DNA from: Mytilus edulis
Taxonomy: Eukaryota; Mollusca; Bivalvia; Mytilida; Mytilidae
Assembly (NCBI RefSeq): GCF_963676685.1
Contig: NC_092351.1
Span: forward strand, 36,880,733-36,944,732
DNA: 64,000 nucleotides
Reading direction: 5' to 3'
The notes beneath the pieces were generated by a model. The model worked only from the letters and a program-made list of their open reading frames with translations. It was not told the origin of the DNA and searched no databases. Both the position numbers and the translations under genes were made by a program. Below, one piece after another: positions 1 through 27,200 of the stretch. How positions within the stretch are numbered: the stretch's first letter is position 1; each line of letters begins with the position of its first letter.

Positions 1-971
1 AAAAATCAGATCTTAAATAATAAATGGAATTGTATCAAACATTTTTAGATATAAACTTTTTTAAGCAATTATTTACTAATTTTGAAGACTAGAATATTTC
101 TATACAGATAAAAAAAAACACAAATTGCTGGCTCTGCCATCTTGAGTACTCATGAAATATTAAGATGGACAAATTTGATTGACAAGATGAATTGTGAGCT
201 ATGGCTCACTGATCAAACAAAAGCTCACTGTTGTTGACAATTTTGCAGTCAATATGTGAATCAATCAATTTTTTATAAAAATGCCAAATATCACAAAGCC
301 ATGACTTGAAGTTGCCAAGAAAAGTGTGACAACATTTCATATATATGTATTTTTAAAGAGTTTTCAGCGAACAGGAAGAAGAACATATTAAGAACCCCAA
401 AAATGTAACACAGAATGGCATAAACAAATTAAACTTGTATAAAGAAACTGTTGCTGTAAAAGTTACAAAAAAAGTGACGGAAATGTGTTATGGACAAGAA
501 AATAGATTGATAAAAGAATGGAGAGACCCCCTCCTTCAAAGCAGGGTATAAAAAATATTTATTATCAATTAAACAAATGCATACACATGTTTACCTTGAG
601 CATATTAAATATATAAATCAGTGACACCTAGCTATATTATGGAAAAAATTATGTGTGAAATTAGTGATTGATTTTTAACGGATTTAAAAAAGAAGTCCTC
701 CTGAAATGAGAAGGATCTGACAAAGTACCAGTTTTCCTGAAACTCAACCTTGATGCAAATTTTTTATCACATCATCTCTCCATGAGTAATTGGGAACAAA
801 TAAAAATTCTAATGCAACAACTTTTGTAACATTCATTTTGATTGGATAACGTCACTTATCTACATGGCATCAATTGAGAATTGATGCTATGGAACGTACG
901 CCCAAGCCAGACGGCATATGACCGTTTTTAAATACATGTTTTAACGTTGTTTTCTGTCAGTTTCATAAGAA
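1..971. other. non-coding flank, no gene seen
   Basis: AT-rich sequence without a convincing open frame or splice-bounded exon. A short palindrome (CATGGCATCAATT and its complement) lies near 863-892. The stretch is downstream of the CHIC2-like gene. Confidence 0.5.
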
Positions 972-1139
972 TGGAGATAACAATATTGTATTTTAAGCTC
1001 GGACGGCATCAATTGGGGATTTGATGGTCGCAAATACCTGTTTACTGTCTCTGCTAAAGTGTCGCCAGTGAACTGAATTTGCGACCATCAAATCCCCAAT
1101 TGATGCCGTCGGAGCTTAAAATACAATACAGTTGTCTCC
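972..1139. repeat. foldback repeat with ~64-bp arms
   Basis: The arms at about 972-1035 and 1076-1139 are inverted copies with only a few mismatches, around a 40-bp loop. Both arms contain GACGGCATCAATTGGGGAT and the adjoining TTTGATGGTCGCAAAT. No transposase or clear target duplication was found. It could be a MITE core or a palindromic rearrangement. Confidence 0.8.
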
Positions 1140-2998
1140 TAAATGTTAAAATATCTACAGTAAGTTAACCTATAAAATTTGTAACTACTTTCTGCAATAC
1201 GTATTGCAACTTGTCATAACTAAATGCATTGAGAAAAGTGACTTATCAAACAGGTAATTTAGAAAAATATGAGAAAATGAAAAATGCCAGTGGTCTAAAA
1301 ATCTTATAAATATTTTTTTTACTACAATAACTAACTGTGTAACATCACTAAATCTGTCATGGGTACCCATGGAATTAAACAGGAGTCACAAAGAACTTAA
1401 CACAAAATAGGAAATTTGCACATGTTTTAATTGTTTTGAAAGAAATGGGTTCTATAAAGCAAGCTTGAACTAGATTTGTCTGATATCATAAAGGTTTTCA
1501 AAATTAAGGCTAATGAAAAAGAATAACATTGAATTCCCCAGACATGTTAAAAACCCACCAATCATGACTGCTTAATCTATATCAAATCAAACAAAGCTGA
1601 TTTTTTTTTACAAATAAAGAAAACATTTTTCTGAAGTTAAATACCTATCCATTATGCTTGTTACTCCATACAATACTAAGTGATTGTCAGTAGTAATTCA
1701 AAGAAAATTTCCTGTTTTATAATATGTGTTATGCATTCAATGCAGATATTAAGTTTAAACATTGTTAACTGTCAAATATAATATTGAAAACTCATATTAT
1801 GTTTGTACATATAAAACAACATTTGGCAAGAACTGAGATTTTAAAACACATTGTAGACATAAATTGCAAATATTGATTTTCAGATCTTCCTGCATGTTAT
1901 ACCATTCAAATGATCCAAAAGTTGTTAGAAAAACCTACAATTAAAGATTGTTTTCTGTCTAAACAAATAAAATGTTATTCCTAACTTATCTGCTTCAGAA
2001 GTTAAGGAGAAGAAATACCAACCAGTTGCCTAATTACCAAAGACAGACAACAAAAAATCTACTCCAATCATGCTTCAATGATTCCCTATATGATCAACCA
2101 AATTTTCCCATAAATGGGCACCTCTCGATTCGGCCAATGTTATTAAACAAAGGGAGGCAAATAGTGGTTCTTACGATATTTCACCTTTAACAACCATGAG
2201 ATAATTTCAAATAAAATGGTATTTTTTTTAGAAGTACTACAACATTGAATTTTGATTTAGATCTAATACAACTGATATCAAAACACATCAAAAATGCTTT
2301 CTGAACTATACATGTGTGAATAAAAATGACATTACTACAATGACTGAATGATAAAAAAAAATTAAAACAACTTTAATGTTCACAATATATCAATTTTGGT
2401 CCCAAAAATGTGTGAAATATTCTAATAAAACAAACTGGAAAAAAATTCTCACCTTTTAATCATTATTTTAGACAAAATTTCAAGGGAGGTAATTATTTTT
2501 CTACATATTAAAAAATAACCAACATATAAATGAGATCATTACTAAATAATACAGTTATATATAAATTGTTGTAGTATAATAAGCTGGCCAGCAGCTTTCC
2601 TCTCTGTACAAATATTAACTATTATGGAATCCTTTTAACCTCATACATAAATTTAGTGTGTTTTTTTTTAAATACAATATACTTTCTCACGACTTCACCA
2701 TTTGAACAAGATTATGCTTATATCTTATAATTTTTCATTAATAAATACTGTTTAAACTAAGATTACGCTTACCTTTCATCATTCAAAATATTTTACATAA
2801 GGGTAAATTGCCATCATTTAGCTGCTCCAGAAAAAAAAATCTATGATGCATAAGAAATAACTTGCTATTACTTATTCAGAGATGGGGCCTTCTTAAGTTT
2901 ATAATGTCGCTCATGATCATGCATTAAGCTTCAATTTGGTGGTCGACTTACATTTAATGCTATATTGTAGCTAGACTCATTAGTATTTGTATGCTGAA
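1140..2998. other. non-coding flank, no gene seen
   Basis: No supportable exon. Near 2065-2160 there is a degenerate piece resembling the dispersed repeat at 33340-33500 (shared words CAATCATGCTTCAATGATTC and CTCCAGTCACGCTTCAGTGA). Confidence 0.4.
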
Positions 2999-3738
2999 CA
3001 GGGGTGGAATTTAAGCTTTTTTGTGTACTGGCCAGCCGGACCAGTGGACTGAAAACTCTACTGGTCCGGCTCCAAATCTACTGGTCCTGCAAAAATGACA
3101 TTAATTTGACAAACACTTATATAAATGACAGATGTTTAATTTTATTTTGATGCTTTCCTTTACATAAGTTAGACAGTAACAAAGGAATAGTCTTTATTCT
3201 GATTTTGATAAAGGCTTTGGTAATCTCAATGATTTTCTTTATCAAAATCAGAATCAAGGACAGAAAAAATATCAACATTGTCTTCCACGTCATCGCAATC
3301 ATCATGACGACCATAGGGTGCCTGACTAGGTCGTCTGGAGCGCTGTCCAGAAATATTCCATATTTCAATAGCCGGGACCAGATCAAATGATGCTATATCT
3401 TCAGTGTGAAACATAATGAATAAAAGATCTGATAAAACAGTTGGACGCAATTTTGTCGGGCGGTTTAACTCCTTCCAAAAATTTCCACATTTTATATTGT
3501 TGTGAAGGACGCTCACCTGAGATATTAATTAACTTGATCAATTGTAATACCCCCCAGTACTGTGTAATTGATTTCACAGGTAAATTGTTTTGTAAAAAAA
3601 CGGAGATTGCGATGCAATCAGTGATTTTTATCGACAAATTTCTACTGGTCTGCCGGACCAACAGCTGACAAAATCTACTGGTCCGACGCAATTTTTACTA
3701 GTCCCGGACCACCAGACTAGCGCTAATTTCGACCCCTG
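2999..3738 (-). mobile_element. hAT-type DNA transposon remnant with perfect 8-bp TSD
   Basis: The 740-bp element is bounded by imperfect terminal inverted repeats beginning CAGGGGTGGAATTTAAGC on the left and, on the complement of the right end, CAGGGGTCGAAATTAGCGC. An exact 8-bp duplication ATGCTGAA flanks it at 2991-2998 and 3739-3746; 8-bp duplications and CAGGG ends are typical of hAT elements. On the minus strand a fragment at 3516-3226 reads like the C-terminal part of a hAT transposase, with a LRPTVLSDLLFIMFHTED stretch followed by PAIEIWNISG. It is short and broken, so this copy cannot make transposase. The hAT class rests on the ends and duplication; the protein resemblance is from memory and weaker. 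Confidence 0.8.
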
Positions 3739-5275
3739 ATGCTGAAACAATGTTACCTGTTACATGATATGAATTGTTGCCAAGTTCTTTTAGATGAAAT
3801 CACAATGCAACCCATTATCCAAAATATATTTTCTTAGAGCAGCTTTGTAACAATGGCAACAAACTAAAAACTATAAATACTGGAATGTGTTCATTATAAA
3901 ACATATCATCATGAATAAAAAATATATATCCTAGACATAAATCTTTACATCTTAATGTATGTACCGAGTACAATGAAAAATTAAGCTGAAAATATTGATT
4001 TATGTATACTGCTAAAATCACTCTTTTCCCTATTCATTTGTTTGCTTTAAATGCATCCAGTTAATTTTTAAGAATCATATGTCAAGTTCCTATCCCTGTG
4101 AACAATATTTTACATTCAGTATGAAAATATTTTAGTTACAGAGCATAAATTTATACACAAATGTTGAAATGCTTATTTCACAAAACTATTTTATCACCAT
4201 TTTCTTAAATTTTGCTTTCATCTTTCTGCGTGATAATTTTTTAACTCAAGCTACTCAACTGATAATGTTTTTTTTTAGCTGAGAAGACTGATCAATAATG
4301 ACCTCATGAGTCAATATCACAGTGATCAACAAATGAACCCCAACAGATATACAATTTTGACTCAAGGGAGATTCTAGGCTTCATCTCAGAGCTATCGATC
4401 TTGATTCAATTAGATTGTTGCCAAAAAACTCAATCTAGTGTTGATAACTACAAATAATCTGATATTACCCAAAAACTGAAAGAGAAAAAAACAGCTTCTG
4501 ATAAACAATCAAAACTACGAAATATACACCCTATTCTAATTTTAACCTGTCATGTACTTGTATTTATTGTGAAAAAAAAATGAAATATATACAGTGCTTA
4601 GTTATTGTGACCAAATTGATCACCATTTTGTCAGGTCTATCCTATTTGTATTATAAAATGTGAGGAAAAATAAAATATACAACAATTATTTCATAATCTA
4701 TACAAAATTAAAATAAACATGACCAATTTCTTTTTCTCTATCACACAAGTTTGAAGTGTTTGTTAGAACATTTTGTCTCTTTTATGTGGCTTTTAGAACA
4801 TGATAGAATTAATCTTTCAATCATATTTTTGTTTCAATATACTTGTAGTTACTTTTATAAAATTGTATTACTTTTGCAAAGTGTGTTTGGTAAAAAAAAT
4901 CTTTTGAAAACTACCAAAATAAAATGAAACCTAAATGTTCAAATACATCAACTGTTTATATGTTCCAATTATATTCATGTTTAAAGGTTAAATTTCAATT
5001 GATATTAGCCCTACTACTGAAAGACAATTTTCTATACAATACCAATTTATCAAGAGTAGACAATTTCAATGGTTTTGACCTTTTTGTTCTTAGTTTCTGC
5101 ATTGTACCCAACATCTTCAAACATAGAATAAAGTATCAAGATTCAGTTATCACATAATACACATACACATACACATATATAATAATGATTGACAACATCA
5201 TGGTTTTAATGGAATTATATGATCAGTCATGATTACTGTCATGGGCAACAATGTCACAAATAATGAGATCCATCC
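3739..5275. other. 3' flank and probable 3' UTR of the CHIC2-like gene
   Basis: No exon supported. The part next to 5276 should contain the CHIC2-like 3' UTR on the minus strand, but no polyadenylation site could be assigned with confidence. Confidence 0.4.
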
Positions 5276-19878
<14,603 letters not shown>

Positions 19879-21135
19879 TGTTTGACATTTGTATGCGAAG
19901 AACGTAAACCCTCATGGATTGATGACGTTTTCCCGTAATCTTCTTCTAAGGGAAGTAACTCTATCAAGAAAAAAAAGTTAGAATTGCGGGAAATATAATA
20001 TTTTTCCTCTTTCTTCATTTATAAATTATTTCTGAAGATTTGTAATTGATTCTTGAAGTTATATTTATAATTTTGATTTGGAATGAATAATGGATACAAA
20101 TATAAAGCCAAAAGAGTTAGCAATTACTTGATAATACATTCATATTTATAACACCAAGGATTTGTATAGTAACTATACAAATGAGTCACAAATCCTTGAT
20201 AACACCAGAGACAAATATATACACGGGTATATATGTCTCTGGTGTTATAACACATACAGGGCGAAGTGAAACCTGCCTGGGACTATTATGCAGTATGAAT
20301 TTAAAGTCCCAGGCAATAACTATGATAAATTTGATTTGCAAAATCAGTAATTATGTTAAAATAGTCATAGATTTCCCGTAGAATATAGCAATTTTGTTTT
20401 AAAAATTCATATTTTATTTACAAAACCACTAAACATTATTGATTCATTATTCTTAGGGATTTTGTAAAATTTCTAATTAGCTGTTTACCATATACTGTTG
20501 CTTGCTTAACTTCCATCTGATGTTATCCGATAGGGGATAGTTGTCTTATTTGAAATGATATCACATCTCCATTTTTTTATCATTAAGAAACCCAAGCACA
20601 TTTGTTTTAAAATCAATCAATCAATCAATCAATCTGAGTAAATAATGCTTTGTATGTACACATGTTTTTAAACCACAATGATATAAAAAAAAATATGCCG
20701 GTGTGAAATTTTGACAAAGTTTGGTAGAGGTTAAGATAAAATAAGATTTATTCTAACAATGTTGGGCCCCGGTGGACATAGAATTATAATAAAGAAAGTA
20801 AATCCAAAAAAATAACAGAATATATGTATCAACATCAAATTACAGACAAATTATACATTTAATTAAAGATGTTACAGCTGGGAAGAAGTTAAATATGATC
20901 AAACAATCAATCGATCACTCAATCAATCATTTAATTATTAAATCAGATTTCAAAATAAATGAATGAAATCAATGATGTGTATCATATGATAAGAGGATAT
21001 AGGATCCAAACAAGGGTCGTATCGTGGGTAGCTGTGCGTTGCTGTTTAAATTTTCTTTTCGGTCCATGGGTGGATGTTGGAACTCCTCGGAAGTTTTCGA
21101 TCAGTTTGTAAAAGTTCGCCAAATTGAAGACAACG
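19879..21135. promoter_or_regulatory. intergenic region between divergent CHIC2-like and DHRSX-like genes
   Basis: This 1.26-kb stretch must hold both 5' UTRs and promoters, unless further untranslated exons exist. No TATA box is evident next to either start. It also holds a compound hairpin at 20156-20246 and an AATC microsatellite near 20612-20636. Confidence 0.5.
20156..20246. repeat. two adjacent hairpins
   Basis: First, AAGGATTTGT (20156-20165) pairs with ACAAATCCTT (20189-20198). Then AACACCAGAGACAAATATAT (20201-20220) pairs with the complement ending at 20246, around a short loop. No target duplication or protein is linked to them. Confidence 0.75.
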
Positions 21136-21244
21136 ATGAAGAAAGTTGTGTGTTTCTTTTATGTTGTTTATTCATTTTTGAAGATTTATATTTATGGTGC
21201 TTTTGCACTATTAAGACAAATATTACAGACACATAAAAAAGAAG
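21136..21244 (+). CDS. DHRSX: DHRSX-like exon 1 (membrane anchor)
   Basis: ATG 21136 starts MKKVVCFFYVVYSFLKIYIY, a hydrophobic helix, and the exon ends GAA G before GTAATT. The single leftover G joins AA of exon 2 to form GAA, so phase supports the join. Assignment rests on phase, position and the anchor, because anchors are poorly conserved. The in-frame TTG at 21124 is not used. Confidence 0.7.
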
Positions 21245-24200
21245 GTAATTTCATTGAATGTTATGACTTGTGTTATTTTAATCAGATGAGAGCAACCTGG
21301 GAACAGGAACGCAACAAAATCAACTCTAGATCATACTGGTAATTTTTGGTGCATGACGAAATGTACTCTTTCTTTGAGACAATGAAAAATTGGCTGTTTT
21401 TGACAAATTATGTCTATATTTTCAATATATTAACATTAACCGTAACGATAATAATTTGAGACCTCTGACAAATCGTGAGAGAGCCGTAGTTTAGTGGTTA
21501 GTGCATCGGACTACTAACATAAAGGTTCCTGGTTCGATTCCTGTACCGGGAAAAAAATTCAGGGACTGAATGATAGTCCATCGGAAGGGGACGATAAATG
21601 TCTGACCCGTGTTTAGAGAGAGCCATATATCTTGTACGTTAAAGACACCCTTGTAGATTTTGAAAAAGAGCAGGCTTATCCCGCTACAAGGCAGCACTTG
21701 CACCCATAAAGTGGAAAGTGATTAATATAAGTTGCAAACTTGTTTCCTAATACACCTAATCGCTATTTATTCCATTCCGGATAAGTTCTAAAATTACACA
21801 ACTTTTTCATCCAGTTGAAGCTATCTGGGACCCTGTTTAAACAATTCACCATGCATGATACTTTATAATGAGACCTGTTTAAACTACCGTAAATACTTCA
21901 AACAAAATATTTTTTTACTTCAATTTTAATTTCGAAAAAAGTGGATCATACTATATCAAAGTTTCTTGATGTCACTTTCTAAAGTTTATTCTCCCTCAGC
22001 GCACTACTGATGACCTCCATTTTTCTGCCGGTGACCCCAAACAGGAAGTTGTATAAATGACTGTTTTTCCCGGAATGGACTAAATAGCGATAAGGTGTAT
22101 CAGTGGCATAGCTTGCATATATGCTCAGATGCTCAAGCATCAACATCATTTTGAAACAAATTTTTTTTTTTTTAAATAAATAGTAATGCAAGAGTTGGCA
22201 GCATAAAGACATGGTGGTATCCGAATGTTACAAGGGTGAGAATATCAGAATAGCATCCAATCATTTCCGAAGCAGTATGCATGGTTTTTCCTTCATGTAA
22301 ACAAGATGGATAAATCCTGGGACTATTATAATACTAGATAATTCACAGAACGGTGTTCTCTACTTTTTCATAAAAATTCTACTTCGTAGTGCGTTGTCGG
22401 CTACGGCAAGTGCAGATGATGATGATGAAAGGCAGACCTGCAGACAAGTTTAGTCAGAAATTGAGCCAAGCGGAGGCTCCGAGTTATGACATAGCAATGT
22501 TACTATTTAAAAAAAATCTGAAGCATCATATCCTAATATCGTTTCGTGTGACACGAAAGACGACGTGATAAAAACTTTATTTGTAATAAAGTGTTATCAT
22601 TCCTGTGGTTATACAATCTTACACGGCGACATATAAAATATCGAGGAGCAAGTGATGAGAACTTATTTTAATAAGATTGGGGGTTATAAATACCCTTTTC
22701 CATCTAGGTACAAATATTAATGTCGTTTTCAATAAAAGATTAGAGTACCAATGTCCCCCGCATTGGACACATTTTATCTATTCAAGATACAAGGGCAAAA
22801 ACTTTTAAAAACAAAGCACTTTCTTCTTTTTTTCTTTTTTTTATTTATATCTCGAGAGAAATAAAAGCTTCAGAAAAAATACAATGGGATTTGCATTATA
22901 ATTGATATTCCCAAGCGGCATAAATGGTTAAAAATATTTGATCAGGATTTATACTCGCAACTCGCAAGTGTGAAAGACATTGCTGCATGATGATATAAGT
23001 TTAACAAAAATCTGGCAAGAATTGTACACATGACAGCGGTAACAAGACCGGACGGATGGACGGCCGGTATTTCCATATCCCCTCGCGGCAATGGGTTAAC
23101 AAAAGTTATCAAAAACCACATTGGGAGGCTTAAATTCCGGGGAAAATGGGGGGGGGGGGGGGATCACCGGTTCCTATACCGAAATTCAATATACAGAAGT
23201 GCCGCTGTCATGGGTTTGTTTTTGAGATGTCAAATATAAGATTTGGTGTGAAACTTTCACATCAAATATTTCTGAATTAAATGATGGTAGTCAAGTTCGA
23301 GAATACAATAAAATTCTGTTGGAAATATAATGTATATTGGTGGGTATTTTGAAATTAAACAAAATCTAACCAGTGTCGGATTCTAGGTGAGTACACATGC
23401 ATACAGGGACAACGTCCGAAAAATATCATTTTCTGCATAAAAAAGTCCCAAAAATTTCGCATCCACATCATTTAAACCCTGGCTACGCCACTGCCAATCC
23501 ACTAAAAATAAATATGTTTGAATTAAATTAATCATGATAAGAATATTTTAACAAATCACAGTAAAATTTTCACCAATTTGACACTACATGTCTAATGATT
23601 TCAAAAATTAAATGGATTTCAAGATAAACGATTTTTTCTTAAGAGTTCATTACAGTTTTACAAATATTAATTATTATGAGGATTGTTATGACCCATCAGG
23701 TTATCTGATTACTTGCAGCAACAAATTATGACACCTGTTGTGACCGTTGATTAGTGTAGGGTTGTAAACTTGTCATAATATGTCCCCATGTAAAATTATA
23801 GATTTTTATACGACCGCAAAATTTGAAAAATTTTTCGTCGTATATTGCTATCACGTTGGCGTCGTCGGTGTCGTCGGCGTCGTCGTCGTCGTCGTCGTCG
23901 TCCGAATACTTTTAGTTTTCGCACTCTAACTTTAGTAAAAGTGAATAGAAATCTATGAAATTTTAACACAAGGTTTATGACCACAAAAAGAAGGTTGGGA
24001 TTGATTTTGGGAGTTTTAGTCCCAACATTTTAGGAATTAGGGGCCAAAAAGGGCCCAAATAAGCATTTTCTTGGTTTTCGCACTATAACTTTAGTTTAAG
24101 TAAATAGAAATCTATGAAATTTTGACATAAGGTTTATGACCACAAAAGAAAGGTTGGGATTGATTTTGGGAGTTTTGGTTCCAACAGTTTAGGAATTAGG

Positions 24201-27200
24201 GGCCAAAAAAGGGCCCAAATAAGCATTATTCTTGGTTTTCGCACAATAACTTTAGTTTAAGTAAATAGAAATCAATGAAATTTAAACACAATGTTTATGA
24301 CCACAAAAGGAAGGTTGGTATTGATTTTGGGAGTTTAGGTCCTAACAGTATAGGAATTAGGGGCCAAAAAGGGACCCAAATAAGCATTTTTTTTGGTTTT
24401 CGCGCCATAACTTTAGTATAAGTAAATAGAAATCTATGAAATTTAATCACAAGGTTTATGACCATAAAAGGAAGGTTGGTATTGATTTTGGGAGTTTTGG
24501 TCCCAACAGTTTAGGAATAAAGGGCCCAAAGGGTCCAGATTTAAACTTTGTTTGATTTTATCAAAAATTGAATAATTGGGGTTCTTTGATATGCCGAATC
24601 TAACTGTGTATGTAGATTCTTAATTTTTGGTCCCGTTTTCAAATTGGTCTACATTAAGGTCCAAAGGGTCCAAAATTAAACTTAGTTTGATTTTAACAAA
24701 AATTGAATGCTTGGGGTTCTTTGATATGCTGAATCTAAAAATGTACTTAGATTTTTTTATTATTGGCCCAGTTTTCAAGTTGGTCCAAATCGGGGTCCAA
24801 AATTAAACTTTGTTTGATTTCATCAAAAATTGAATAATTGGGGTTCTTTGATATGCCAAATCTAACTGTGTATGTAGATTCTTAATTTTTGGTCCCGTTT
24901 TCAAATTGGTTTACATTAACGTCCAAAGGGTCCAAAATTAAACTAAGTTTGATTTTAACAAAAATTAAATTCTTGGGCTTATTTGATATGCTTTATCTAA
25001 ATATGTACTTTGATTTTTGATTATGGGCCCAGTTTTCAAGTTGGTCCAAATCAGGATTCCATATCAAGTATTGTGCAATAGCAAGAAATTTTCAATTGCA
25101 CAGTATTGCACAATAGCAAGAAATATCTAATTGCACAATATTGTGCAATAGCAATCAATTTTCAATTGGAGTTATCTTTCTTTGTATAGAATAGTAGTTG
25201 ATAATATATGTTGGAAATTTACCAGACATGACTATGATGTCATTTTCTATTTTTATTTGCCAATAACTTTATGTAAATAACTTCATTGGAAATTTGCCAA
25301 TATAAAATGTTGCTGATGAAGCTTTTTTTCCTTATCTTATCTAAAATGTTTTTAGATAATGTATGTTGGACATTTGCCAGACATGACTATGATGTCATTT
25401 TCTATTTTTATTTGCCAATAACTTTATGTAAATAACTTCATTGGAAATTTGCCAATATTAAATGTTGCTGATGAAGTTTTTTTTATTGTTTTATACAATA
25501 AACAATGTATATTCACTTTTACTACCAACCAATCTTTACCATTCAGTGATAACAAGCACTTTATTTTACATTTTAATATCTTATGATGTATTTAAAAGAG
25601 TAGTTATTGTTGCAAACTCCATTAGAAATTTGAATTGATATCAGTTTTGGAAAAAGGGAAACGGGGATGTGAAAAAAGGGGGGGGGGGGGGGGGGGGGTT
25701 TAAATTTTTCTCATTTCAGATTTCATAAATAAAAAGAAAATTTCTTCAAACATTTTTTTGAGAGGATTAATATTCAACAGCATAGTGAATTGCTCAAAGG
25801 CAAAAAAAAAAACTTTTAAGTTCATTAGACCACATTCATTCTGTGTCAGAAACCTATGCTGTGTCAACTATTTAATTTTAGATTTAAAAAATTTGAAGAA
25901 ATCTTTAATTGATTTGTAAAATCTTGACATTTGTTTTGTGTAAAAAAAAAACATATAATGTCAAAAATTTGATCACAATCCAAATTCAGAGCTGTATCAC
26001 GCTTGAATGTTTTGTCCATACTTGCCCCAACTGTTCAGGGTTCGACCTCTGCGGTCGTATAAAGCTGCGCCCTGCGGAGCACCTGGTTAAAAATTGATCA
26101 GAAAAACTTCAAAATCGGTAAATAATATTTTTTTTGGGTATATTTTGTGAAAATCGGGATTTTGACTTGTTTTACAATCCCAATATATCCGGGTTTTGGG
26201 TTGAGGGATGAAAATCAGGATGATACTGGGAAAATAGGGATAGTTGGCAGGTCTGCAACTAATAAATTAACAAACTGTTAAAAGTCAATATAAACAAGTC
26301 CCTTGCCTCTGTCATGTCTGTGGCTGCAGAAAGTATAAAACTGTAATTCCATACACCCCATAGAGGCAGAACCTTGTACATGTTGTATATAGTAACTGCA
26401 TTAGATATAACAAACTTGAGGCAAATCATTGATCCTTATATCATGCATATCATGTATATAAAATCTTTTCTTTCTTTGTGTAAATTAAACATACTTTCAC
26501 TTGAGTTGCATTTTTAACAGTGATATGAATTTTTCAGAACAGCGCCTGCATACAGGGTATGTTGCCATAGTAACAGGAGGATCAGCAGGGATAGGATTTG
26601 AAGTGTCTCGTGGTTTAGTTTCTAAAAATGTACATGTGGTGATAGGTTTGTTTGTTTTTACTTATCAATATAATTTATTTGTGTTAAATAAAGAGTTGCC
26701 AATTTCATAGTTAGTGGAAATAGTTTCAGCTCTATCATGTCTTATAATGGTACTTCATGTCAGAACAGCACTTAACCTGCTTAAGAAAAAAACTGCACCC
26801 TATATTTAGTCTTTATTGTGTGCTAATTACCAGTAATTTGAATCAGCTAAAAAAGAAAGTATAGTTGAAGTAATAACGATAATGTAACATGTTGATATCC
26901 TTACCAGAAAAAATACTTTAAAACAAGGAACTATTTGAATCAAGAGTAAGACATGTATGATGAAAACTAATTTAATTATTAAGGGTTAGGCATGCCTTTA
27001 AGGTGTTGATTACTTATTTACTTCTTTATTTTACAATGTATTTATTGGTGTAATTTAAAAGAACATAGTTTTAAATAAGAATTTGATTTGTTATAGGATC
27101 AAGATGTATAGAAGAAGGAAAGACAGCTGTAGCCAAGATAAGAGAAGAATACCCTAATGCTAAGGGTAGGTCTACAAATATCTTACCAGATTAGTATGAT

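Noticed and set aside
21024-21236. 70-codon frame overlapping DHRSX-like exon 1
   Set aside because: It is in a different frame, has no family resemblance, and the phase-consistent exon explains the locus better.
21476-21550. Functional tRNA gene
   Set aside because: A and B boxes are present, but the stems do not pair well and a SINE body follows.
23796-23984. Arginine-rich 62-codon frame
   Set aside because: It is a translation of the GTCGTC microsatellite at the end of family A copy 2.
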